A stretch of 64,000 nt of DNA from Amorphochlora amoebiformis. Its lineage: Eukaryota; Cercozoa; Chlorarachniophyceae. Both the position numbers and the translations under genes were made by a program. Numbering within the stretch: the first letter of the stretch is position 1; each line of letters begins with the position of its first letter. The stretch lies in contig BAAHQB010000364.1 in NCBI GenBank assembly GCA_054601695.1, positions 1 to 64,000 on the forward strand, in the 5' to 3' direction. Shown here piece after piece: positions 1 to 39,249 of this stretch. A model generated the notes under the pieces. The model was not told where the DNA came from, searched no databases, and saw only the letters and a program-made list of their open reading frames with translations.

Positions 1-503
1 AACCCTAACCCTAACCCTAACCCTAACCCTAACCCTAACCCTAACCCTAACCCTAACCCTAACCCTAACCCTAACCCTAACCCTAACCCTAACCCTAACC
101 CTAACCCTAACCCTAACCCTAACCCTAACCCTAACCCTAACCCTAACCCTAACCCTAACCCTAACCCTAACCCTAACCCTAACCCTAACCCTAACCCTAA
201 CCCTAACCCTAACCCTAACCCTAACCCTAACCCTAACCCTAACCCTAACCCTAACCCTAACCCTAACCCTAACCCTAACCCTAACCCTAACCCTAACCCT
301 AACCCTAACCCTAACCCTAACCCTAACCCTAACCCTAACCCTAACCCTAACCCTAACCCTAACCCTAACCCTAACCCTAACCCTAACCCTAACCCTAACC
401 CTAACCCTAACCCTAACCCTAACCCTAACCCTAACCCTAACCCTAACCCTAACCCTAACCCTAACCCTAACCCTAACCCTAACCCTAACCCTAACCCTAA
501 CCC
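1..503. repeat. Terminal telomere array (CCCTAA)n
   Basis: About 84 uninterrupted AACCCT units start at base 1 and stop at 503, where unique sequence begins. The C-rich strand reads 5' to 3' from the window start, as expected for a left chromosome end. No variant units are visible, which fits an active telomere and not an old internal array. The unique side of the junction is coding sequence, with no subtelomeric spacer. Confidence 0.97.
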
Positions 504-930
504 GATTTTGATCAAAGCCGTATGAATGACTTCTCCAGCTTCTTCAGTGTTGGAACTATTTCTTAGAATATCGACTGTCTCAGCGAGAATACCGGCTGTC
601 TGCGAATGTGCCTCTTTGATCACAAAGACACCCGATCCATCGATCTTGTCAGTAGGGAGGTGCAAGAGGTATGACGGTGTGAGATATTTGGCAAGTATAG
701 TCGATAGTCGCTCAGAAACAGCGCGAGGATCGAGAGGATAAGCGTCCTTAGATAGAAACATAGATTTCGGCATGGCTTTATCAACTTCTGTTTCAGCGTG
801 ATTCATCACTACCTGTACGAATGGGAAAGATGAGAGTTTGGATGCGTATGTGTGTTATGAATGTAAACAAATTTTTATATTCACATACATTCCTAGCATA
901 TATATATACATATATATATGTCTACATATA

Positions 931-991
<61 letters not shown>

Positions 992-1320
992 GTATGTATA
1001 CATATGTATATACATATATATATATATATATATTTATATATTTAATTACCTGAGAATAATACTCCATGAGCATATCCGCGTTGGTGACAATGTTATCATT
1101 CGATTTGTGAATGGCATTTAGGAAGGATTCAGTCGATCTGCGAACGGAGTCTCCAATGCACGTGAGCTCACACATCATCCGGTTAAGACTCTCGTCGGCT
1201 TCACTACAGTCATTCCAGTCGTCGCGATCAATAGTACGTTTGTGAATAATTTTGGGAATCTGGGTTGCAGTGTCGATTATCGTATCAATGTTGTCGACTC
1301 CAGTCTCACACGTATCAATG
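504..1320 (-). other. Last two exons of the truncated gene; exon 13 runs into the telomere
   Basis: Exon 12 (1320-1050) and exon 13 (812-504) are supported by GT/AG borders and alignment to 25221-25442 and to the first ~100 codons of 26817-28547. Exon 13 ends at the telomere junction in the middle of a helical segment ([13 protein letters not shown] in this gene, ALNNTVELLSTAQ in the paralog). Reading on, the frame becomes GGG TTA repeated, that is (Gly-Leu) about 83 times, with no stop before the chromosome end. About 475 C-terminal residues present in the paralog are missing. Confidence 0.85.
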
Positions 1321-1515
1321 CTTTTGAATGTAAATCCCAGTTTAATACCTGAGACGATTCCGGCCTATGTATACTTACACATTAATGGAATTTATTGAGA
1401 ATTTCACTGAAGTATGGGATGTGGGCAAAGTGTTCCAATTAGGTTGAATGTGTGTATTCGTGCTCTGCCTTAATTGACTCAAATACGCTGTGTGCAAAAC
1501 AATGCATGATTAGGG

Positions 1516-1567
<52 letters not shown>

Positions 1568-2310
1568 GTATGTGTATTTATATAACCATTATATATTTGT
1601 TATATATGTATGTTTGAATAAATACACATATGTAATAATTATAAAAATAATAACATATATTACCTGAGTCTCGGGAAGTGTGATCTTGCAATCATATCGA
1701 CTAAAAATTTAGCCGATTCAGAAGCGGTATCAAATCCATATCCAACTCTGGCCGTATCCCACAGTCTTTTAATCGCCCTTTGACCGCAGTTTTTTGCATC
1801 GTCTACAGTCATTCCCGGACCCCGATCTTTCTTGGAATTCACTTTCCACGTTGCTGTGGCCACTTGCATGCAAGGGTGTGAATTTCCGAATTGCTGCTCA
1901 GCCATTATGAAATTCTCCTCTCGGATGAACTTGCAGCCTTCGTCGTACTCAGGGTCGTCAGTCATGAACTTAATTAGAGTTGGCTTTTTTGGTTCTTGTG
2001 AACTTCCCGGCGACAAAGGGCTCATGCTTCCGGTCATGCCTTCCCCTTTCATGGGTCCGATAGGTACGATGGAAAATCTTATGTCGAAGGCTCTTTCTGA
2101 GAGCCAGTCTATATCTAAAGGGTGGTCAACATCACCGTGGGGTGTAGAGCAGTACTTGCTCTTGGATGTTAGGCACCATTTGTTTGTTCTTCTGTCGAAT
2201 GAAAAGTCAATAGTGGGAGACTTTGCAGGAATTTTTTCGAAGGTATCCATCTCTGAATTCGAATATGCCTTACCATGTTCCTATTTTTAGATTATATATA
2301 TATATATATG

Positions 2311-2351
<41 letters not shown>

Positions 2352-2447
2352 CACACATATATATGTACATATATGAATAATGTTAGATTTTACACATTTA
2401 GCTAGGTTATACACATAAAACCTGAATTTTTTTTAAAACAGAGGACG

Positions 2448-2483
<36 letters not shown>

Positions 2484-3487
2484 CGAAAGCAAACATTGTA
2501 TACCTGAGCCTCTGTCTCTACGAAGCTGTCCTCTAAATTGATGTAGCTTTCGTGCTCATGTGACGAAGTACGATGTGGCGGACCGAATGGGTTTATCTGA
2601 CGGAACTGGGGCCGGAGAAGGTCATCATACTTAGTTGGGCAATACATCCCCTCATACTTTTGAAATCCAAGAAGCTCATCGGATGAAACCTTTATACCAG
2701 AAAACGAAGTGTAGAGACAGCATTTGATTTCAAAGTTGACTTTTCCATATGGTGGTCTTACGTTGGGGCTAAATTCGGACTTTAATCCAACCAAAACATG
2801 CATTGCGGGGCATGCTGTGAAGCCTGCGGCATGCACAGTGTCATGAAATATATCCCAATTTTGGATCGATACCCTCCATGCCACATACTTTACTGTTTCA
2901 CACACTCCTAGAGCAGGAAGACTGTTACATTTCATTGTATAGGTGTTGGTGTTGGTGTTCCTTCGCAGGTCGTACGCGGCACTCCCCCGGGGACATTCGA
3001 TTTTAAACTGGTTATTCCTCACGCGCTGAACTTGGGTTGCGGCATCGGACGCCGAGCGTGCGAGCTTTACGCATTCAGTTGGCAAGTCCACGCTTTTCAG
3101 AAACTGGTGGTTATTGCACCAAAACCCGTTATTCGTCATGCCATATTTCACAATATTCTCTTGTTTGGCAATGCGCGCGAACGCCTCATTGGGCAGCATC
3201 ATAATTTTGGCTGCTCCAGAAGGGAAGTTGGTAGGGAAAGCAGTAGGGCTCCTACTCGGAGAGGTGGTGGGCTTCTTGGTGGGTCGATAAATTATTCTTC
3301 TTTTCTTGCCAGCCAAGGCCCGGTTGAATTGCTGAAGAATTAAACACTTGAACAAGGGCTCATATTTCAATGAATACCACATCCCAATTCTTATCATATA
3401 TACAAACACATACACACGTAATGTATATATATATATTATATATATATGTATATATATATATATATATACATGTATTGACACACACAT

Positions 3488-3551
<64 letters not shown>

Positions 3552-5638
3552 ATATATATATATGTATATATATATATATATCTGCATAACAAATATATAC
3601 ATATATGTTGTTTTGTTTAATAATACCACAAGAATGCACAAACCTGAGTGCTGGAATAGTCTCTAGACTCCGAAGTCATGTGCACAAGGCGACTATCAAC
3701 CGTCTGGTTCAGGGCAGGCAAAACCCCATCGAAATATTCATAGTAATAATCCGCAGTAGGACTACTTGTTGCCCTAAAGAGCTCGTCTTCGATCTGGCAC
3801 GACTGAAGAGACAGGACAGCTTCTACAGATGTATTCCCAATCGGATAATCGTAAATCCCGAGACACTGCTTCGAATTCAGGTCCGAAAGCTGCAGAGAGC
3901 TTGTTCGATCAAGCGAAATCTTCCAGCTGAAAGAATTACCGTAGTTGCTAGTACTATGTCTCAAGTTGATAGTGTTGCTCCCGGCCTCAATCCATTGCGG
4001 TATGTTAGATGAGTGCAAGACGAACAAGCCGATGCGACGCTTTCCGATGAAAACAAGTTCCTCAATGTTAGCGCCTGACATCTCTAGCCCCTTGGTCTCT
4101 TTGTCGAATATATTAATGCACCCTGCGCACTGCAGATTAATGAGACCGATGTCTCCCAAATCATCCCGCCATTGTCCGTCAATGCAAGTGACTTGTCCAG
4201 CAATGTTGTTCGCAACGAGTGAGTACCCATCCGCGCAAGAAGTGATGATGGTCGACCCGTGTGGAAACAGAATGGGCATCCTACGTTTATCTTGTTGAGT
4301 CTCGGCGGCCATGTATGTACAAAACGCACAGTGCTCAATAAGAGTATCTCCGAGAAGCTTGGCAAAGTCGCACTGTTCGATGAGATTACCCCACATACAC
4401 TTTCCGTACGGATGCTTTTTATTGGAGAGGTAGGCACGGCGACGGGTATTTGCCCAACACTTGTCGGGGTCTGCAATATGACAAAGCCTTTGTGAGCCAA
4501 CAGGTTTGGACATGGCGTAGGCCGTGGCGATGAAGTTGGTATGGGCGCGTGTCATGAGCTGGCAATCAGAATAGAGCATGCACGACTTTCCTTGCTTTCC
4601 CAGTGACTCGATAAAATACTTGCACCTCTTGTTTTTGCTACATGCTAGTGAGCACGAATCGACATCATACTCCAGAGACAGCAAAAACAGATGGTCGCAT
4701 ATGTGCGGTCCGACCCAGAGCTTGAATGGTTCAGGGATAAATCGATTGAAAGTCATGCCGGGATTGAGCGATCCAACCAAAGCGATCTCATAAGCTTTGT
4801 TTGACACTGGTGGTTCATCTCCCCATTGCTCAAAAAAACATTGACACACATCGAGATGGTAGTCGAATTTGGTGGTGGTGGTTGGGTCATCAAATTTGAA
4901 GATAAGGGACTTGTCGACGTCTACGGCGGTCCCCTTGACGAGTCCAAGCTGTTTCTCTAAATCGGCATTGTCTTGTTTGGACGTTTCTTCGTCTCCGTTG
5001 TTTTCCTCAGAGCTTGATTCCTGCTTTTCGGGTAACTCAGCGGTTATGGGGCTCTCACAGCTTTTACCCATGGGAAAGATACTCATATACGATTTCCTGT
5101 TGTCCACAACGACAAAAGCGTAGGCTTCGGGAACAGAGTCGTACACCAAGCGGGGATTTATCCTCTTCTCCTTGGACTGCTGCACAGTGGAGAACATGCT
5201 GCCTCCGAACACCACACCGCTCTTGCTGTTGGAAGCACCGACAACACTACTGGACCTACTGGTGTTTACATGGTCCTTGATGTTCGATTGCATCTCGAAT
5301 ATGGAGAATAAAGATTTGGGAGCGCTTAAGAGCTTGGTAGTTATACACGCCTCAACCTTGCCGTGCAACTCGATATAGTTTTTCTCAGCATCCATCATAT
5401 CATCGGCCTTGGGGGACGACTTGCGAATAACCCACACTGTTTTCTTGAAATCACACCCGGGAGGAAGCTCCGTTGACTTATCTTTGTCGAATGGTGTGAG
5501 GTAAAATGTATCTGGGTCATGAAGCCCGGGCTTTAAATATACGGGGTGGGCTGGAGTCCTAATAGAAAAACATATGAGTAATACACAATTTTCATCTATA
5601 ATGATTCGATTAATATTTAAATGCTAGAATTCTGCATA

Positions 5639-5679
<41 letters not shown>

Positions 5680-5980
5680 CACATATATATCGTTCATATG
5701 TAAATATACACATACGGAGCATTACTTGATCTCATTAATAACGGGACAATACAGTCCAGACAGATATGCTTGGCCTATGATATCGATTGATACACACGTC
5801 TGATGGAGTTGACAATTGTCGACCTTCAAAAAAGCACCAATGCCGTTATTATGAAGCTCCAACTTCGGCACCTAATGTTCATATGAATAACGGTAACATT
5901 CTTTAAGATTGAATACCCATCGAAAAGTATTTTCATATCCATCGAAAATATTGAGTTTACCATTCGATTCCAATAATTAA

Positions 5981-6046
<66 letters not shown>

Positions 6047-6458
6047 GTTAAAAGGGTACCAGATTCGCGGTGTTGAGAGCAAGGACAAGATTATAACATT
6101 TTCCATTCAGATATTGATACCCAGCGCAGCTAAGAGATTCGGTACACTGGGTCTGAGGAAATAAGAACCATTGAGAACAATTTTTTCAAAATAATATACT
6201 TCCGACGTATTCCACCACTCTTTACTTTTTCCATCGATTTGAAAAGTCTTTTGACTGCTTACCTTGCATTTGACAGCGTTCGTCGTGGAAAACGGTGCCC
6301 CTTTGAGACGAGCAACCCAACCTTCGGGGGTTTTGAAGCCTTTGGCAGGAACCCAGCAGTGATCACTGTCTACTTGAAGAACCAGTTGATGTGCTCCCTT
6401 TAAAAGTGAAACCTATCGTTGACATGGCATGAGTCTCATAATTTGACAGACGAACACA

Positions 6459-6506
<48 letters not shown>

Positions 6507-6622
6507 AAATATATATAAATTGTCACTGAAATAATAACATGATCTAAGATGTTGAGGAGAAAGAGCGGTGGTTGAGGAATACTTTAAAGCACTTTCATAT
6601 TTACTTAAATACATATATAGTG

Positions 6623-6690
<68 letters not shown>

Positions 6691-6947
6691 GCATAAACCG
6701 GTAAAAATGATTAGCATTATGTATTTTGTTTGCTTTGGCACCTGCTGGTGGTCTTCCGCTGACGGAATAGCTGCGTAAACATTGCACTTTACGTCGAAAG
6801 AAGATCGTCCAATGGTTTCTGGCATGAACTGACGGAGACCAATGTGAGGCGACCCCGACACCGTACCAGTTACAGGGTGAAGATTGAAAACCGGAAGACC
6901 TGATTTCAAACCGGCGATCACTATTAAGGCTCTCTCTCTATATATAT

Positions 6948-6999
<52 letters not shown>

Positions 7000-7477
7000 T
7001 TATATATTCACTTACACATGGATTAAGACTGTGTTTTCACGTATATGTACATATGACATGTCATAAAAATATAAATACTATTGGCACTGCACATACCCTC
7101 CATCAAGACACTTCCTGTAATGGGGTCATACACGAGCTCTTTAGAAACACTCGACGTGCAATCAGCCGTCACACCGAACAATCCCGGGATTGGAGCGACT
7201 TTCTTTCCAGAATTATACGGGTACCCAAGCTCAAGTTTGTTAATGACAGGCTGGCCGATGGTCACCCGCAAGGCGGATGTAGGCGCGAAATCGACGGATT
7301 TGTTTCGAGGAGGATACATGAATAGCTTGATGCCGAGGTGATAGACAAAGCCAGTTGCGTCGGTTGCAGACATGTGGCACACTGATTTGATCAGCCTGCC
7401 GTGCCCAGAAGGTGAAGCACCAGGGTTATTAGAACGAACGCCTGTGAATGGGAATGGGAATGGGAATGGGAATGGGA

Positions 7478-7508
<31 letters not shown>

Positions 7509-7606
7509 CAGGCTCTTTATTTAGTAAAGGTGTGGTTTCTTGTTTGTATTGTGTAAGCTATGAGCGAGATTTTGATCATGCTTCACAATTGTTTTCACAT
7601 ATATTT

Positions 7607-7647
<41 letters not shown>

Positions 7648-8980
7648 TTAAAATACGGGTGTAGTAGATGGAAATGAAAGCTAAATACCTCCAGGATAGC
7701 TGTCGAAAAGCTCCCTGTACTGGCTAGCAGTCAAGTTTCTGGCAAGGCCGACATACACATGCTTGTAACCAGCCGATGGTTGTGTGTATATTTGGATAAA
7801 TGGAGAGTGGGGAGAGCATTTGAGGATAAGATTCGATTTCTCGCTCACGGGAATCTTCGGAGACCACACGACCTGGAGAGACGCATAGAAATATTAGCAC
7901 CGGTGCTCCTCTCAAATGTCCAAATATCTCAATATTTTCGCGGCTAAGTTTCAAATGCTCAAGCGGTGACATACCATGATGTCACGAGGAAAGCTAGAGA
8001 CGTGAGTCACTCTTGATGACAGATCATGGTATTAGAGGGTGTGTTTCAAGTTGAAGAGTCTGTGCATTATTTTGAGAACAATGTTGGCAGAGACAGAGTG
8101 GTGCAGACCTTGTAGGCTTTTTTGATCGAGTCCTGATCGTACACAATAGTATCGAGGGTGGCATTCTGGTACTCGGCGGGTTTGACGGGATCAGAGGGGC
8201 TAAGAGCAAAAGCCTTGGTGGAGACGATAAGGGTAGCGTTGTATTCACGGTACGGTCCGTTCAAGATGCTCTCTTGATATCCAATCTTATGGGAACGGGC
8301 TGTTATAATGCAAGTGAGATCAAGAGGGTCCTCTCCTGTCGGAATTCCCGAAATGACACCGGTATTAGGGTCAATCGTCAGTCCATAATTGGCAAGGCGG
8401 CAGTTCGGGTCGATAATATATTTATTGGCAGTCCTTGGGCGAGGAAATGCCTTGAAGGGCACCCCAATAAGGCCAACACCACCCGCCCTTGTTACGACGT
8501 ATTCGAATGGCGTCCCTCTATGACGACCCCCGCCACATACGCAGCAGGCTTCCGCGGCGGAGAGATGTTGGTACTTTTTATTCACCTTGAGCTCGAAACC
8601 TTTGCTAGCCTTACCATTCAAGCACCACTTTTTCGTAGAATATGAGGCGCAAGTGTTGCCATCCTCGTCCATAAAGCTGTTTTCGTTGGAACACGAAACG
8701 CATTCTTTCTCCATTCGTGTGAACCCTCCTAGGCACTTGCTGCAGCCAGAAGATGTGCTCTTGGAGCATCCGGAGCAAGGGAGACTGGAGACGGACGATT
8801 TATCCCTGTCGCAACAAGTTTGCTCGACCTTGCCGTTTTCAAACGAGTAGAGTAGCAGGGCGTCGTTAGGGCATGTACAGAATCCTGGTTTGCCATTGCA
8901 CTGCACTGAAATGGGTGAGCTGGTGCTTAGATCGTTGGAAGAGACCTCAGCTACGTTAAATAAACATATACATTCATATT

Positions 8981-9022
<42 letters not shown>

Positions 9023-9080
9023 TTACATATAATATCTCCCACAACATGCACAATCACATTTATATATAACTATATATATG

Positions 9081-9167
<87 letters not shown>

Positions 9168-9412
9168 TTATACAGTTTTCATACGTGGATACAAGGTAAA
9201 AAAACATTGTAACAGTTGTCCAATGAGCCTGTTTCCATGGTGTTACCTGCACGCTGTACAGCCGAACAGCTGGCAAAATTGGTCTTCCGATTGGTAGTAG
9301 CGATTTTGATGAACGAACTGAAATCGGAGGACGTAGTTTTGTGCTCGAGACTTAGGTGCTGCAATGCGCCCACCATGCACACAGAGTATAAGAAACACGC
9401 CAGGAGCTTCAT
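504..9412 (-). CDS. Giant secreted mosaic adhesin-like protein, 3' end cut off by the telomere
   Basis: I reconstructed thirteen exons: 9412-9247, 8905-8109, 7872-7689, 7441-7097, 6899-6742, 6412-6263, 6152-6060, 5871-5726, 5558-3644, 3331-2504, 2280-1664, 1320-1050 and 812-504. All have GT/AG borders and compatible phases, giving 1993 codons. The start ATG at 9412 was chosen because it opens a signal peptide ([18 protein letters not shown]). Domains in order: Cys-rich region (residues ~56-180), He_PIG-type Ig-like motif (~225-260), a second such motif (~500-545), a Cys-rich PAN-like segment (~600-680), an acidic spacer, PAN/Apple-like domain, Sushi-like domain, P/T linker (~1319-1360) and further Cys-rich domains. 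It is paralogous along its length to the + strand gene at 9881-28547. There is no stop codon: the frame enters the telomere as Gly-Leu repeats. The product is probably secreted or on the cell surface. Ligand and function are unknown. The acceptor at 1320 was chosen by alignment to the paralog and is the least certain border. Confidence 0.8.
1664..3331 (-). other. Exons 10-11 of the truncated gene: P/T linker followed by two Cys-containing domains
   Basis: Exon 10 (3331-2504) opens with [18 protein letters not shown] and further P-T-x-x-P-T steps, then a domain with WCNNHQ, a KCCLY motif and the strongly conserved [12 protein letters not shown]. Exon 11 (2280-1664) starts with [10 protein letters not shown] and carries the KWCL, GEGMTG and KPTLIKF motifs. 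The paralog encodes the same two domains in one exon (22727-25021), but its P/T linker lies between them instead of before them. Confidence 0.75.
3644..5558 (-). other. Long exon 9 of the truncated gene: acidic spacer, PAN/Apple-like and Sushi-like domains
   Basis: This 1915-base exon encodes ~638 residues. Its first third has few cysteines and ends in an acidic Glu/Ser stretch. A PAN/Apple-like domain follows, with spacing C-x(3)-C-x(5)-C-x(11)-C-x(5)-C and central residues CKYF. Next is a Sushi/CCP-like domain with SCADGYSLV and [10 protein letters not shown] before a CAGC. The remainder holds a Trp- and Cys-containing region of unknown family. In the paralog the same protein stretch is split by introns and interrupted upstream by three lectin-like domains, so this gene keeps the simpler layout. 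Confidence 0.75.
5726..6412 (-). other. Exons 6-8 of the truncated gene: small Cys-containing PAN/C-type-like block
   Basis: Exons 6412-6263, 6152-6060 and 5871-5726 encode 50, 31 and ~49 residues. Exon 6 has a conserved QVDSDHCWV stretch matching QVDNDHCWV in the paralog. Exon 7 has a C-x(5)-SCAGY-x(5)-G-x-CY pattern. Exon 8 ends in SGLYCP. These spaced Cys and aromatic residues recall PAN or WSC carbohydrate-binding modules, but I cannot assign the family firmly. Every intron between them contains a (TA)n tract or AT-rich sequence. Confidence 0.65.
6742..9412 (-). other. N-terminal exons 1-5 of the truncated gene: signal peptide, Cys-rich region, two Ig-like motifs
   Basis: Exon 1 (9412-9247) encodes the signal peptide and ends in phase 1. 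Exon 2 (8905-8109) carries paired cysteines including CSGC and CCVCGGG, then a He_PIG-like core with the motif [12 protein letters not shown]. Exon 3 (7872-7689) and exon 4 (7441-7097) complete a beta-rich stretch. Exon 5 (6899-6742) repeats the TG-x-VSG-x-PH form of the motif. He_PIG is a dystroglycan/cadherin-related Ig fold found in extracellular proteins, so an extracellular location fits the signal peptide. The + strand paralog aligns exon by exon, which supports the borders. Confidence 0.78.
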
Positions 9413-9880
9413 GCCTGGGTTTGTCTGCGAAGTTGAACGACCCGCAGTCTCAAAGGCCAAGAAGATAGATTATCAGGAAACATTCGGTCACACACCAAAC
9501 AAATCACGTGCAAGAAAATCCAAAAGATCGGTCACACAAAGAACAAGAACAAAGGCAAACGAAGCATATTCGAAGCAGTAATGATACTTAATCAGAAATT
9601 TGACAAATCTATTATCGTACGATTATTCTATTGAAATGGTATAAAGAAAAAATATTCGTAGTTCTCTAAAAATGGAACAATAAATTTACTTGCTCATTGT
9701 ATTATTAATCAGAAATCTAATAAAAATAATATAATAGTTTGATATTTATATTATGAAATGGTTTAAATATACAAAATTCATAGCTTTTACAGAAATGGAA
9801 TAAAGTCCATTCTGTCGTCAGTAGATTTCAAAATAATAAAGCCTCAGGCCTCAAACTTGTGATCAGTGGATTTCTCGCTG
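9413..9880. promoter_or_regulatory. Shared upstream region between two head-to-head giant genes
   Basis: Only 468 bases separate the two start codons (9412 on - and 9881 on +), so any promoters must lie here and may act in both directions. The segment is AT-rich but lacks the (TA)n tracts found in the introns. It contains two degenerate ~105-base copies, about 9590-9690 and 9704-9806, both starting TTAATCAGAAAT and ending in AAATGGAA with an AATAAA. No canonical TATA box can be assigned with confidence. Confidence 0.55.
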
Positions 9881-28547
<18,667 letters not shown>

Positions 28548-30010
28548 ATCTTGCTTCCCAAAACAAGATAAAACAATTATTTATCCTTTTGGGATTTGTG
28601 TGATATTCCGTTGACACCCAGTTCATTGGCTAGATTGGGTAGTGCAATCTTGTAACTTCAAATCTATGATGTGGAAGATTTATTCTCCTAGTCTCTTCTC
28701 TCTAGTCTCTAGATGGTATGCAACATCTAGAAATGACTTTGGCAAATACACTTACTAGTACCTAGAGTACGTATCTGTAACCTAGGTAACGTCTAGAACG
28801 TCTGTACAACTTCCAGGATCCACAACAGTGCCTCCGTGCATGATGTTTAAATTTGTGATTATGAACCTATATGTCACATATTCCAGATATCCTAGATATC
28901 CTAGATATTGAGTGATAGCTCCTCAGAACTAGCTAGACTAGATCTAGTACCAGTTATATATATACGCTAGATCTAGTAGATACGGTAGGAACCTTTAGAA
29001 CCTAAAGAACCTGGGGAACTAGTCTGTCTACTCTAGCTACTAGGTAGCTATATATAGCTAGACTAGTTCTGGTCAGTATCCTAGGTATCTACTAGATCTA
29101 GAGTCTAGAGAGTATCTAGAGTATCCAGTAACTAGAGGAACACTCTCTAGACTCTCTAGACTCTCTCTAGCGTCTCCTATCTAATAGATCTAGCAACTCT
29201 AAAACTACGCGCTAGGAAACTCCTAGTACTAGAGTAATTAATTAACAGTAATCTGGTAATCAGATCATAAGATCTAGACTAGTAGAAAGAAAACTTATCA
29301 TCTAGATCATTGAACAACAAATTGTTTAGGAGATGAATATTTCCAGTAGTCTTTAGAATATGTATACATATCTACTAGATCTAGACATATATATATCTGA
29401 GAATCTTTCAGATCTAGGAGTATATACTAGTATAAGTATGATACACCAGAATGTCACAAGAAAACATGCAAGATTCTAGACTCAGAATCTAGAGATTCGC
29501 TGAATACGAGGAATCGTCGAGGATCATACGGTTAACCAACCAGACATTATAATTAGCAGATATCTACATCTATATCAAATGGGCAAGATCTAGAAGATAT
29601 ACTCTAGATACTAGAGATACCAGATGTACCCATACTCTAGATACTAGCCATGGCTAGATAGGGTACCGTCAATCTAGTCAATTGTAGATCTAGTAGATGG
29701 TCAGTAGCTCCAACATTGTAGTAGCTGGAGTAAGCTCTAGAAACTAGTGGATCCTTCCTTCTAGTTCAACCTGCACGCCCTTCTAGCCTTGTGTACACCT
29801 TGAGCTCTCGTAATATACGATATGGACTAGATAGACGGATCAGACTACCAGAGTCAGGACCTGATCTCTAGGATCTGCAACATGTACAAGATCTAGAAGA
29901 TGTACAGGATCTGCCTCATACTAGTCATAACCACAGCGCCTTCTCTAGCTTCTCTCTTGCCCGTCTAAGAGCCTGGATCATACACACTTGTCTTAAACGA
30001 ATATTCATAG
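28548..30010. other. Intergenic region rich in CTAG palindromes
   Basis: No convincing gene is seen here. From about 28700 to 29960 the sequence is dominated by CTAG, AGATCT, TCTAGA and ACTAGT words in a non-periodic mosaic, very different from the (TA)n and tandem repeats elsewhere. A similar block recurs at 40385-40930. Short AT-rich stretches do not form arrays. Its origin is unclear; it may be a decayed repeat family or a composition island. Confidence 0.5.
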
Positions 30011-30029
30011 AACTCGGGTCAAATATCTC

Positions 30030-30407
30030 ATCCACTCCCATCGACTCGAATATCCCATGATCCATCACTCACTCAATCACTCAAATCCCATAATCCATGA
30101 CTCAAATATCCCATGATGCGATCCATGACTCAAATATCCCATGATCCGAGCCATCACGCAAATATCCCATGACCTATCACTCAAATATCCCACGATCCAT
30201 CACTCAAATATCTAGATATCCTATGATCCACAAATTTCCCATGATCACAATGAACACCATGGGTCCATGACTGGAATATCCCATGATCCACGACCCAAAT
30301 ATCCCATGTCCCATAACTCAAATATCCCGCGATCCGATCCATCGCTCAATCACTCAAAAATCCTATGATCCATCACTCATCCCATGATCCATCACTCAAC
30401 AACTTGC

Positions 30408-30420
<13 letters not shown>
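30030..30420. repeat. Degenerate ~25-base tandem repeat (CATGATCCATCACTCAAATATCC)
   Basis: Units resembling ATCCATCACTCAAATATCCC are repeated about 15 times with indels and substitutions, from just after the CTAG-rich region to the 3' end of the C2 gene. It is non-coding in any convincing frame. It lies just downstream of the stop at 30408 on the - strand, and its end overlaps the last codons of that gene. Confidence 0.7.
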
Positions 30421-38996
<8,576 letters not shown>

Positions 38997-39050
38997 CCTT
39001 CCTAATCACCAAAATTGCTAAATACTTCCCCAAGATATATGTAAATATAA

Positions 39051-39082
<32 letters not shown>

Positions 39083-39095
39083 CAATATATATATA

Positions 39096-39153
<58 letters not shown>

Positions 39154-39202
39154 GTATACATATATATATATATATTTATGTGTATATATATATATATGCA
39201 TG

Positions 39203-39249
<47 letters not shown>

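Noticed and set aside
821-1178. Long Tyr-Ile (YIYIYI) open frames here and throughout the window
   Set aside because: They are translations of (TA)n microsatellites in introns and intergenic DNA, open on both strands, with no start context, splice logic or conserved residues.
1348-1663. An extra exon or the acceptor at 1348 in the truncated gene
   Set aside because: It gives TAA in the required phase; starting at 1320 keeps the frame and aligns RLSID with PSID in the paralog.
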